This document shows positions 10,942-20,975 of a DNA stretch of 64,000 nucleotides, one piece after another. The notes below the pieces were generated by a model. It searched no databases and was not told the DNA's origin. It saw only the letters and a program-made list of their open reading frames with translations. How positions within the stretch are numbered: the stretch's first letter is position 1; the number at the start of each line of letters is the position of its first letter. Both the position numbers and the translations under genes were made by a program. The stretch comes from Oxytricha trifallax (Eukaryota; Ciliophora; Spirotrichea; Sporadotrichida; Oxytrichidae): positions 1 through 64,000 of the forward strand of contig ARYC01003514.1 in the NCBI GenBank assembly GCA_000711775.1. Direction: 5' to 3'.

Positions 10942-10953
10942 GGGGTTTTGGGG
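10942..10953 (+). repeat. Internal telomere-like G4T4G4 motif
   Basis: GGGGTTTTGGGG followed by TAAAT. This 12-mer is the hypotrich telomere repeat unit and is rare in such AT-rich DNA. No TBE terminal-repeat sequence lies inside it on either side. It may be the relic tip of a telomere-bearing element. Confidence 0.6.
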
Positions 10954-12177
10954 TAAATATAAAATAAAATAATTTAATTAAAATTCAATTTTGAATAATT
11001 GGAGCATTATACCCTTACTTATATGAATTCATCATTCACTCTTATATCCTATATTAAACATATTTGTCGTTTTGTCCGTTAAAATTAACAAATATAAATT
11101 ATATACACATTTTAAAGTTGTAAATTTTAATAAATTTATATATAATAATATAAGAAAGAAATATAAATCTTTAAATGAAATTAGTCAATTATTTCAACAT
11201 ATATGTGTCAATAAGAAAAGTTAATACTTTTACTATGCTTACTGATTTTTATATTTAAAAGTAATTATTTTTTATTAATTGAATCTTATTAATCAGGCAA
11301 TTTAAAATTTTAGCATTAAATTATTAATCTAATGGATTAATTTGATCCAATTTATTTACATTCATATTTAATTTAATGTTTTAGATGATAAATAACCTTA
11401 GATAAATAATCCATAATTTGGCATTAATTATTTTTTAAATCGCTTTTAAGTTAATAAACAAAATATTATATTTTAATTTCCTAATAAAATAGATTATCCA
11501 AAACACTTATCTTACAAATTAATCAAGTGAACTAATTTTCAAATAAAATACTTAATATATTTTTCATCTACACATTTGATTTTGCTCCTCTTTATGAATA
11601 TTTTTTTCACCTTTAAATTCCATGTTCTTTATGAAATTACTCTAAATATTATCATTGTAAATTTTATTCATAAAAGAGTATCTTTTACCGCTGTAATTTG
11701 CAATTCATATAGTTGTACCTGGTATCTGTTACTTTGTCTATCAGCCTAAATTATTATAATTACTGTAATATTAAGAAGTTATAAGTTTAAAGTTTCAATG
11801 AAGGGTCTGCAAAGAGAGATCAAATAAGCCATTAATGTATTCATCTATTTCAAAGATATATTTACACTTACAACATCGATTGAATTGTTAAAATAAACAA
11901 TTAGTATAAATCATAGATAAAAAAACTTTTTTCAAAGCAGGTTTTTGTTTTATTTTCATTGCATCTAGTCAAATACTGTTATTTAACTTGCAAGAATTTA
12001 TCACTGTTAGTATTATTTTGCTGCTAACTTTCATGAATTTACTCTGATTTTATAAATAGCCACTTTTAGAAAGTAAAGTAAGTATTGCTATATAGGTATC
12101 TTATTTGTTAGTTTTGTTTCCAACCCAATTACTTATTAATTATCGGTTAAATTTATAATAATAAATGAATAAAATAC

Positions 12178-12191
12178 AAAACCCCAAAAAA
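12178..12191 (-). repeat. Telomere-like A4C4A6 motif
   Basis: AAAACCCCAAAAAA, C-strand orientation. It starts like the TBE tip (CAAAACCCC), but the sequence inside, ATAATTGATATTC, does not match the TBE terminal repeat. Confidence 0.45.
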
Positions 12192-13515
12192 TAATTGATA
12201 TTCAAAGTTGGCTTATATTTAATCTATAAATAGTAAAACACTGAAAACGATAATAAAAGCTATAGTAGCACATCCATTACTTATATTTACTAGTGTAGCA
12301 GAGTTTAGGCCCATAGTGGATGAAAGTGATGAACTATAACAGGATATCGCAAATACTCATTGCTAATTGGATAATACAACTTTAACTAGCCCTCTATAAC
12401 ATATTATTAAAGCAGTTTTATATATTATAATCTACTGTTTCTTTTCGTCATAATATTAGATTAATCCTGATAATAACTAAAATTCAAATATTTATAAGCT
12501 AAGCTTTGAATCTTTAATACAAATTAGTAAATATATATTTAATGAACCTTCTTTCATTTAATTTATTAAATAACATTTCAAATGTCTCTATACTAAAAAG
12601 AGCTATATCAGATCGAACAAGCGGATTGCCATACTCATGCATAGACTTTGCAGATTATCAGTAAAATGATGAGTGAGGGATCTTGTAAGTAAATCATAAA
12701 AGAATTGTGTTTTTAGAGTTAAATTTAATTGCAATCCCAATCTAGTCATTTGTTTTCATTATTTAATTTGTATTAAATACTACATATTATAATCTTTATT
12801 ATAATTATATCTTAGTAGAGGCAAACACTTATGTTTGCTTAAGTAAGAAATAAACCCATAACACAGTGCTTCATAATCATAAGAATAGCCGAATGTCATC
12901 CCATAATTACTCATATTTATGACTTTTTGGAAGTTTATGTAGAAATTGCAATAGATAACTAGCATTAGTGTCTAGACAATAAATTTAAGCCATGTCATCT
13001 GTTTCTTGCTTTTTAATCTTTTGGAAGATAAAGTATTAAACAAGATCAACTGTGAATTAAGATTAGATATTAAAATAAAGATTATATTATATTATTATTG
13101 TTGTTTTAAAAAATAACTATCATAAATTTATACTAGTATCTTTAAGTTTTGCAGTTAATAAACTCCAATTTACTCATATGTTATTATATAAGAAATGAGA
13201 GACTAAGACAATATTAATAATTTATTTTTATTTTTATTGATTATGTATAATTTTGAAATACTATTTACTATTTCTATAGTAATCTATAGCTCTATTGTAT
13301 GCAAATTATTGAAATATCTTTTTCGTTTTGATAATATTCTAAACATTTTTTAGCAAATTGTGGTTGAAGGAACGCAGCAACTCGAAATATGGAAATGTTT
13401 AAAAAACACTATAGCTCCTTATATTAAAATATAATTATTCAGCTAAAATTTTTAGAATTGCCAGATTTTATTAATTAAATACAAAGATATACTTTTGCGC
13501 ATTTCTTTCATATAT

Positions 13516-13575
13516 AACACAACTTCCTAAAGTTAAAAAAATTTATAAAAATTTTACGCTTTAGGAAGTTGTGTT
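13516..13575. repeat. 17-bp inverted repeat hairpin
   Basis: AACACAACTTCCTAAAG at 13516-13532 pairs exactly with CTTTAGGAAGTTGTGTT at 13559-13575 across a 26-base AT-rich loop. It lies about 75 bp from the MORN-type coding fragment; a relic small palindromic insertion is possible. Confidence 0.75.
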
Positions 13576-13649
13576 TATAACTTTTATGAAAAATAATCGA
13601 GAATCGGTAAATGTATTTTGATATGAATTTAAATAATATATTATTCGTA

Positions 13650-13905
13650 TAGAGGGGAGCAGAAATAGAATCCAGAAACATATTTGTCATCTCTCCATTC
13701 TCCTTCGTATTTTGCTCCATCTGGCAATACATACTTTGCTGTTCCCAACTTTTTTCCAGTCTCTCACGAGCTCTCGGTCATCTGAAGTCACCACTCCTGC
13801 AGGTAAGTATTACTGAAATAAAAAAAAATTTTTAGATATGTTTTTTATAACTTACAGATTTTAGTAAATAACCAGCTGCTCCAGGAACACCATCTGTAAG
13901 GTTTT
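13650..13905 (-). pseudogene. MORN-repeat protein fragment with an intron
   Basis: Minus-strand reading gives KYVLPDGAKYEGEWRDDKY at about 13660-13735, a good match to a MORN repeat (Y-x-G-E-W core), a motif found in membrane-associated and cytoskeletal proteins. Upstream in a neighbouring frame is VVTSDDRELVRDWKKVG (about 13740-13800). Before that comes an intron-like segment at 13812-13855 with GTAAG donor and TTTCAG acceptor, and then DGVPGAAGYLLKS. A one-base frame change separates the two main parts. This is either a decayed gene or a macronuclear-destined segment still flanked by germline DNA. Confidence 0.5.
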
Positions 13906-15279
13906 CATTTTTCTTAATTAATTTCATTTTAATTTATCGATTTTCTATTATAAATTGTGTATATATAAGAGATTATTGAGTGAATGCGAGAAAAACTTAC
14001 TTATAAACAGAAAAATTAAACCAAGACAATTTTTTACAAATATGAGAAATCATTTCGAATAAAGTATCACAAAGTACAACAAATAGAAAATGAATAAAAG
14101 TAAGTTTATTTAAATAACATAATTTTGATAGGATATATGTTAGAAATATGCATGGCAATATTAGTACAATATAAATAAAGCAATTTTTTTAATATTTTTA
14201 TACACATTTAATTAATTAATAAATAATAGTTATTATTTAACATTTATAGCATAAATAGAAAATAATTATTAAGAAAAATTATCATTTATTAAGATTTTCA
14301 AAGAGAAAAAATCAATAAAAAATTTTTCTCTTTGGGAAGTCAACAATTAATATTTTAAAAATATATTATTTGTAAAATTTTTGATTTCTAATTTAATATC
14401 TGGCGAATATTCAAATTCTAGCCGATTATATAATAATTTATAGTGGTATTTATTCAAGTACCTAAATTTTATAACTACTAATCTTGTTAAATTTGCAATA
14501 CTCATCAGTGAATTATTTCAATAAAAAGCTGTAAACTTACTTAGAGTAACATCGCAGTTATCTAATAGTATTAATGAAAAATGTAAAAGTAAATAACATA
14601 CTCATTTCCTTTATATTGTAGACAATCGAGCATAAGAAAATGAGCAAGGGACATCAATTATAGTCGATTCAATTTATTTACTTTTATTTTAATTTTTATC
14701 TTTCAAATTTATTATGATTTAACGAATTGTGTAGTAAATTCAATCTTTATAATTGTTCGTATCTACATTTACATAACTTGCATTGTATATAAATGTTTAT
14801 TGAGCTAATTAAATTTAAGAGTTTTAACTACTTTATGTAATTTAATTAATTAAGAGTTAACTATTATTTACTACAAATATCATTTAGTATTGTCAGTTTT
14901 GAAAATTGTATTTTCATTAAATTTTTACTAATTAAAAAATGAAGAGGTAATTTAAAATTAATGATTTTATCACATTAACTAATCAAAATTATTGAATTTT
15001 CCTATTTAAAACAAAATATATGATATATGCTTTAAAGTTCAAACACTTTGAATCTTGAGTTTAGATTTATAATTAAAAGACTTCAATATAAGGAAAAGTT
15101 TATTTCAATTTTTTGCACATTTTTATTTTAGATTGTAATTCTTCCCAAAAGTTATATCATATTTTTTCATAAAATTTAAATAATAAATAAATTGGAAAAT
15201 TAAAGATGCTTATAAAAAGATAAATGACTATAATGATTATTTATATTAAAATTCTTAAATTTATGTTTTTTTTATACAT
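13906..15279. other. AT-rich stretch upstream of TBE copy 2
   Basis: No gene supported. An inverted pair TTTTCAAAGAGAAAAA/AATTTTTCTCTTTGGGAAG at about 14296-14340 forms a short hairpin. The stretch ends at AAT (15280-15282), the probable target duplication of TBE copy 2. Confidence 0.45.
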
Positions 15280-15282
15280 AAT

Positions 15283-15336
15283 CAAAACCCCAAAATCATT
15301 TCAGTAGTTTGATTGAGTTTTTGATTGATAAAAGTA
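15283..15336. repeat. Left terminal inverted repeat of TBE copy 2
   Basis: Complement of the copy 1 right end at 3752-3805. The telomeric tip CAAAACCCCAAAA is followed by CATTTCAGTAGTTTGATTGA. The TSD-like AAT lies immediately outside. Confidence 0.93.
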
Positions 15337-15343
15337 TGAGTAT

Positions 15344-16389
15344 ATGCGAGGTTTGGGGTCAGTTTATGACAGTGAGTATATAGATTTATTGTTTAAGTTG
15401 CGATATGGATGTGATGAATATAGTGAATAACTCAAGCCTGTTCTGAATTATACGTCTATAGCAAGGCTACTCCATAAATCTCCAGCAACTGTGAGGTCTC
15501 ACTGTCTATTAGCATTGAATTTAAAGAGATAGCATCTTAATTCTAAGCCTAAGAGACCCTTAAAATTTTAGCAGCATCATATCGATTATCTTATTAATGA
15601 TAAGACTCTTAAATACTGGGCTCACTTCTCTCTCGCCTAAAGAGCTGTGATGTTTCATCGCCAATTTCCTGAGCTTCATATATCTGCTTAATCTATAGCG
15701 AACATATATAAAAAGAACGGAATATCTTACAAGACAGTCAATCGCATGTAGAGAGTGATTGACTTTAATGTTCCATTTAAAAGGATAATTTAAATTATAT
15801 ATTCGATTAAATGCAAAGGGCTTAAGAGCATAATATAAAGTTCATACATGCTAGTGAAGCTGTATTTACATTCAATACATTTATATCAAGGTCTTGGTAT
15901 AAAAGATATAGCAACATTGAAGTATATGATTAAAAGGTTAAGGTTTAAACTCATGCAATCTTGGTGGTAAGCGAAGATAATGGCCTCGAGACTTATGTTA
16001 TCCACCCTCGTTCTATAAAGATTGAATAATATGTTAAATTCCTAAAATAACTCAGAGACAAATACGCTGACTAAGAGATTATTCTATTCGTTGATAACTT
16101 GTCAGTTCATAAAACTAAAGACTCAAGGAAGAAATATGAAAGGCTAAATATAACACCTGTATTTAATGTTCCTTACAGCCCTTAGTTCAATGGAATTGAA
16201 TTATATTGGGGGTTATTGAAAGGTCATTATAAGAAATTGCTGCTCTACCACCTGATGCATGATTTGTAGATAGATACAGTCGATTTTATTAAGAGTGCTG
16301 CTAAAAGAGTCAGTGATGAGAAATCTAAAGTATGCGCAAGAGAAGGGAGATTTTTTGTATATAAATAAGTTTTAGATTTAAACGAATGA
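15344..16389 (+). pseudogene. TBE 42-kDa DDE transposase, copy 2
   Basis: ATG at 15344 gives MRGLGSVYDSEYIDLLFKL, then an HTH-like region (ARLLHKSPATVRSHC), then WAHFSLAQRAVMFHRQFPEL. The catalytic part contains FVDNLSVHK (Asp 2) and NGIELYWGLLKGHYKK (Glu). The stop is TGA 16387-16389 after LDLNE. Two defects are visible. A one-base deletion near 15780, relative to copy 1, shifts the frame. The first catalytic Asp (HADES in copy 1) reads HASEA, about 15850. The copy therefore cannot make an active enzyme unless these are corrected by processing. Full family length is otherwise retained. Confidence 0.93.
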
Positions 16390-16394
16390 ATAAA

Positions 16395-17184
16395 TTCGCA
16401 TTATTAATTTTCCCGTAAAGGGATTTGGCTTCTTTTTCTTTTTTCCTCTTAAGGCTTTCTTGGGCCTATGTTTCTTCTCTTAGTGCCAGCTCATGCATCT
16501 ATGTTCATCTCGTCTGGCTTTTAGAAATCTTTGTAGAGTCTCTTACTCCATTCATGTTTTACTTGAGACTTTCTCTCTCTGTTTAATTTGCTGCACTCTT
16601 TCATCAAGCATATAGCAGTACCAGGTTTTTCTATAAAATTAGAAGACTAAGCTTACTAGAAATTAATGGATGCTTCTATAGTTCCTAGAGCCAGGTGTCG
16701 CAGATTTTTATTCCCTTCTTTTCTTTTTATTCAGGAGAGATGCATACCGTTTATTATGAGATTCTTAAATAACTTCATTTAAGTACTCAGGTTTCAGAGT
16801 TTCAAGGACACCAAAGAAGAAGTTTCTCTCTGGCAACTTATAAGAGAGTTGCAGCTTTGATGGAAGGTAGAGAGCAACATCTGGATCACTTATAGCATCA
16901 TCATAGAGGTTTGTTACTGAAATTTCAGGGTAGTTAGGTATCTCGATCATTCTGATTTCATTAGACTTAAATGCTTTTTTCTCTTTGCTTAGCAATGCTT
17001 TTAAGAATGATATTTTTGTTTCCTCCTGTGTTGGCAAGAACAATCCAACTATGGTTAATAAGTTAGTTACAAGTGAAAACTTACCTTGCTATACCAAGTA
17101 TCTGTAAAGATTTTCATTACTTCTGAATTTTCCTATTAAATCTTGAGATTAAATTCTCTTCATTGCATCATTCATAGATTCCAT
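16395..17184 (-). pseudogene. TBE 22-kDa protein, copy 2, two exons at the 5' end
   Basis: Starts at ATG 17184 (MESMNDAMKRIQSQDL). Exon 1 ends LVQQ, then an intron of about 36 nt (about 17047-17083, GTAAG donor, CCATAG acceptor) is followed by VGLFLPTQEETKISFLKAL and the conserved IEIPNYPEISVTNLYDDA and NFFFGVLETLKPEYL blocks. The splice joins in frame, which supports the intron. After about 16765 (NEVIQESHNKRY) a one-base deletion relative to copy 1 changes the frame, so the C-terminal third is lost. The gene faces the transposase tail to tail. Confidence 0.88.
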
Positions 17185-17752
17185 CTTGCTTCCAGTTTCT
17201 ATAAATGTTTATGAAATTTAAAATTATGGATATCCATTCTAAACTTACTAAAATTTTACTACTAAATAGGGAGATCCACTTGGAGGTCAACCTGAATCAG
17301 ATAAATAGATAAAGATGGAGGAACTTTCTCCAAGTTTCAAAGTATGACTTCCATTTTTATCAAACTTTCTCCATTAAATTGCTCCTAATAATAATTAATT
17401 TAATTAGGTGGTGCTCCTAATTTATATAAAACTTAATTAGGAGGTTAAATTAAAGTTCAAAACCGTATTGGGTGGTGCATTAAAAAAATTAAATTTTAAA
17501 ACTTCCCTTCCTAAATTTACGAGAACAGATTTTGGAGCACCGCCTAACTTCACAAAACACATTTAGTTGTGCATTTTAATGTATAATATGGATGAAATAA
17601 TATATAAATTATCTCAATATTTTTAGAAATATAAAACTAATGTATCTCACTCTGTTCCCATTAAACCTCTCTAAATCTTTGAGGATATGCTCTTACTTGT
17701 GTATAAAGGTAGAATTTAAACAGCTTATATAATTATTAATAGCATTTAAAAA
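17185..17752. promoter_or_regulatory. Divergent intergenic region of TBE copy 2
   Basis: Same position and repeat style as 1633-2196 in copy 1: CTCCTAATAATAATT, TTAATTAGGAGG, GGTGGTGC and GCACCGCCTAA words in direct and inverted order at about 17370-17550. GGTGGTGC/GCACCGCC replaces some AGGAGG units of copy 1, so the two arrays have diverged by repeat type. Confidence 0.45.
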
Positions 17753-17880
17753 ATGGGTGGCAACTTACTTAGTAAAGCGGCATTGCTTGGCATAAGCCAG
17801 TAAACACCACTTTAGCGAAAAATTGATTCTTACTCCACTAACACTGCAGACTCAATGTTCATATTGCTATTATGATGCTA
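17753..17880 (+). pseudogene. 5' end of TBE 57-kDa gene, copy 2, truncated
   Basis: ATG 17753 reads MGGNLLSKAALLGISQQT, matching the copy 1 N-terminus, where the start codon is TTG. The match fades after about 20 codons, and neither zinc fingers nor a kinase domain follows. The next recognisable coding sequence, from about 17880, is unrelated to the 57-kDa protein of copy 1. Confidence 0.75.
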
Positions 17881-18413
17881 AGCATGCAGTGATACAATTG
17901 TGAATGGTTCGACATGGTTCGCTGAGGGTAAGTGATAGTTATCATTGAAGGAGTAATTTACCTAGTCTTACGACTAAGCAACCTTGTGGCAGCAAATCTG
18001 ACTAGCTAGTCTGTCTTTATTCAACTAGTCGCTGTTAAGACTACCTACGACCTGAGTCCTCAAACATACTAGGATATCCATTCACTCATGTACAGTATGC
18101 AGCAAGATAGTGTTATAAAACAGATACAGGTTGGTTGGAGAGTCTTGCTTAAACTTGCTTAATAAGCTGTGGAGAGGAACAGCTAGTCGTAAGACTAAGA
18201 CTAAGGATTCATCGAATACGACTAGGTAGTCGGACTACCCTTACGACTCGATCAACATACGACTAGCTAGTCGGACTAAGCAACAAACACTCACTTATAA
18301 CTACTAGAGAGCTAGGACACTTAAGTAAGGTAGAATAAGCTTATAATGATTGATTGTTAAGTTATAATTAAAGATTAACAGTTGTAATTAAGAATAAATC
18401 ACAAACAACCCAA
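17880..18413 (+). CDS. Unrecognised spliced-looking gene fragment inside TBE copy 2
   Basis: One exon reads TIVNGSTWFAEV, then a GTAAGT...CCTAG intron (about 17920-17965) joins in frame to LRLSNLVAANLTSQSVFIQL. The frame continues through SLMYSMQQDSVIKQIQVGWR and LLKLAQQAVERN to TGA about 18411. About 155 codons are TGA-free, with many TAG/TAA Gln codons arising from GACTAG words. It has no recognised domain. It sits where the 57-kDa gene should continue, so it was inserted or recombined there. The N-terminus is not defined, because a TGA lies just upstream. Confidence 0.45.
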
Positions 18414-18580
18414 TTGAACAATGGTGAGGGATAGTTGTATTTTTTGACTATCATGTTCAAACCTTCAACGAATACCATCAATCGACCTAGACGAAGACAA
18501 TAGAACTCATGACTAGTCGATTAGTCGCATTTTCGCATTAAAAACGACTAGTCTAATCACTATAAACTCATAGACTAAGC
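17960..18580. repeat. Region rich in GACTAG/CTAGTC palindromic words
   Basis: More than ten copies of GACTAG or CTAGTC, often fused as CGACTAGCTAGTCGG or CGACTAGTCG, occur in about 620 bp, with related GACTAAGC words. They continue past the end of the coding frame at 18411 to about 18580, so coding alone does not explain them. Confidence 0.7.
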
Positions 18581-18587
18581 ACTTATT

Positions 18588-18599
18588 GGGGTTTTGGGG
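18588..18599 (+). repeat. Internal telomere-like G4T4G4 motif
   Basis: GGGGTTTTGGGG followed by TAATG, very similar to the motif at 10942 with its TAAAT flank. It may be the right tip of a rearranged telomere-bearing element beginning at 15283. It is followed by TGTACATTGTACA, itself a palindrome, with a related TGTACAATG copy at about 18666. Confidence 0.6.
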
Positions 18600-18918
18600 T
18601 AATGTACATTGTACAATTCTAAAAGTAAGCCTAAATTTAAAAAAAAATAAAATACTATGAAACTGTACAATGTAAAATGTACAAATTGGTCATAATTATT
18701 AAAGATATTTAAAATTAAAAGCGAACTAAATCAAATTACAATTAATAGCTGATCTAATTAGTGCCAGTTATAATTACTTGTATTAATATAATGTATTTGT
18801 ATTTCTTGAATTTTCTAATCTTATGTATTTTAGCAATAGTAATATGCTTAAAAATATTTAAGATAATATCGATCATAAACATTAATAATTATAAATTATT
18901 AGAAATTCTGAAATAAAG

Positions 18919-19337
18919 TATTGTAGAAATACATTTGAATTTGGAAAAATAATTATAATTCAATTAAAATAAATTGAAATTCTTGGCAGTTAAAGTTGGC
19001 CAATTTAAATGATCTTGGGCTCATTCGATAGATAATTCAAAATTAGCTGGACTTTACTATTGGCGGTACTATTTTATCGCATCCCTGGAGCGAGATAACT
19101 AGACTTTAATTAAACATCTCTAAATTCATTAAATTATGCCCCCACATTAAAGTCTAGTTATCTCGCTCCAGGGATGCGATAAAATAGTACCGCCAATAGT
19201 AAAGTCCAGCCAATTTTGAATTATCTATCGAATGAGCCCAAGATCGTTTAAATTGGCCAACTTAAACTGCCAAGAATTTCAATTTATTTTAATTTAATTA
19301 TAATTATTTTTCCAAATTCAAATGTATTTCTACAATA
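18919..19337. repeat. Long near-perfect palindrome (192-bp arms, 34-bp loop)
   Basis: Left arm 18919-19110 and right arm 19145-19337 are reverse complements with only a few mismatches. The inner part is moderately GC-rich (TCCCTGGAGCGAGATAACTA), the outer part AT-rich. No ORF of note. It resembles a foldback or MITE-type element and could extrude as a cruciform. Confidence 0.92.
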
Positions 19338-19969
19338 TTTGATTTATATTTATTATCTTTAGTATTAAAATGGAACCAAACATTACAACTCTAAAAGTTA
19401 CCACTCTCTATAAATGAAGAGTAATAATACTTAAAATCAAAAGTTGGTAAATAAATTTCTAATTATCAGAATAAATTCTCATGCTTTATACGAAACACAT
19501 TCAACTAGTTGACTGTATTTAATTATTCTAAACATTATTATATTTTAGTAATTATAAATAGGTGAGGAAAATTCACAAAATGCAAAGATAGAAATAGTAA
19601 ACATTCAAATTATAATCCTAATAACAGTTATTAAGTCAATATTTGACTCTACGTAGAATCACAAACTATTCAGGAAAATAAAATATAAAAAACTAAATAT
19701 AACTTAATATTAAATTTTGAGTATTTGTACATGATTGTTTGTAATGTAGCATGATATTTATTTCACTTTTTGCTTCATATACAAAGTTAAATTTACTAAT
19801 TTAAATTTATAAATCGATCAAGTCATTAAATTAAATTATTTCTAACATTTCCGATTGTTTTCTATTTTATCAATAATAATGATCACAGAGCGTCAAAACA
19901 AATAAACCCAAAACCCCATTTAATAAAAGCCCTTTAATATTTTATAATGCATAATTATTAATTGGAAAT
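19338..19969. other. AT-rich spacer with a C-strand telomere-like motif
   Basis: No gene seen. ACCCAAAACCCC at 19906-19917 is a telomere-like word in C-strand orientation about 53 bp outside element A. It is not joined to a TBE terminal repeat. Confidence 0.45.
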
Positions 19970-20352
19970 ATAAAATAAATTCAAAATAAAAATATAAAAC
20001 AAATAATTTAAATCCCTAATTATGAAACATTCAGATCAAATTTATATCTCTATAAATTAAACTGCCTTATTTATTGAATATCGTAATTAAAGAAACATAC
20101 CGAGTAATTAATATAATGCGGCAATTAATATTTTTAGTTTAACTATTTCTCCAACTAAAATCTTTTTATTTTGTGTAGTGTTTTTAAATGTTGAAGCTGT
20201 TATTGTAAAATGATATCTTCAATGAATCTTCTGGGTTCTTCAGAATATGTTTTATAAGATATTATTGAGTGATAATGAGTGTTGCTGGTATTGCTGCTTA
20301 TGATTGTTGATTTTTATTTAAATACAGGATTCATCTTACTATTAGTCATGAA
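19970..20352. repeat. Left TIR of element A
   Basis: Reverse complement of 27206-27600 with scattered mismatches and small indels. Clear matching blocks include CAAAATAAAAATATAAAAC, CCCTAATTATGAAACATTC, ATGATATCTTCAATGAATC and TACAGGATTCATCT. Confidence 0.9.
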
Positions 20353-20975
20353 AGATGATTCATCAGAGCATAATTACATATTTTAAGAAAGTTTCCTTAA
20401 ATGATTTAACACTCGCCTGCATAAAAAATGTATAATGATGGAACTTAATCATTACGTAGACATAATTTTCTTTGATTGTGACTTTATTGCATAGATCTAG
20501 TAAGAATGCCCTGCCAATAATGAACTCCATTCGAATCATAAGGTCTAATCATCATATGCCATCTTTTATATTCAAATCTGTAATTACAATCTTTAAGCAC
20601 TTATTAAGAATGAGATTCCATATTAAATTTCATTTACTAAGCATTAATTGAATCTTTACGCATTCCATAGCGTTTACCTTTATATGAGTTAAATTAAAGA
20701 TACAAAATGAGAATGAGAGTTAGTGTAATAATCTTCATAAATAGAATTTCCAGGACATGTATCAAAATCTATAATTGTAGCAGATGTAATAATTGTTGGT
20801 AAATTTCATTAATGCTTACTGTAGTGATTTTCCAGTCAATATTAAATGTCCATTAAAAAGAAACCATCGTAAGACACTTTATTTTATTGAATACGTGAAT
20901 ATTTACATACTGACTTTGAAATCTAGAGTATTTTGCCATGCTAAGTTACCAAAAAATGAGGTAACTTTTGCTTAA
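20346..20975 (-). pseudogene. 3' end of element A gene
   Basis: Minus-strand frame with Gln-coded TAA/TAG reads YGMRKDSINAQQMKFN, FEYKRWHMMIRPYDSNGVHY and LTRSMQQSHNQRKLCLRND, and stops at TGA 20346-20348 inside the inner edge of the left TIR. The pattern W-H-M-M-I-R-P then G-V-H-Y-W resembles the jelly-roll strand pattern of LamG-like modules in element B, but this is weak. An upstream exon-like piece (TIIDFDTCPGNSIYEDYY, about 20740-20800) is in another frame. A possible splice or frameshift separates them. Confidence 0.5.

Larger units (their letters stand above)
9121..12590. other. Long AT-rich region, no gene supported
   Basis: About 3.5 kb with no conserved protein motif. It contains poly-A/poly-T runs, an imperfect GTTATAGTTATT repeat at about 10690-10740, a small hairpin and two telomere-like motifs listed separately. 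Short ORFs here have no coding character. Confidence 0.5.
15283..17880 (+). mobile_element. TBE transposon, copy 2, right part replaced
   Basis: The left terminal repeat starts CAAAACCCCAAAATC at 15283, preceded by AAT, and continues CAGTAGTTTGATTGAG to about 15336. Transposase (+), 22-kDa (-) and the first codons of the 57-kDa gene (+) follow in the usual order. After about 17830 similarity to copy 1 stops: zinc fingers, kinase domain and right TIR are missing. A telomere-like GGGGTTTTGGGG at 18588 could mark a replaced end, but no TBE terminal-repeat sequence precedes it. Confidence 0.9.

Noticed and set aside
12780..12965. Minus-strand ORF containing MSNYGMTFGYSYDYEAL
   Set aside because: Protein-like in part, but short, alone and without motif; not separable from chance in this AT-rich stretch.
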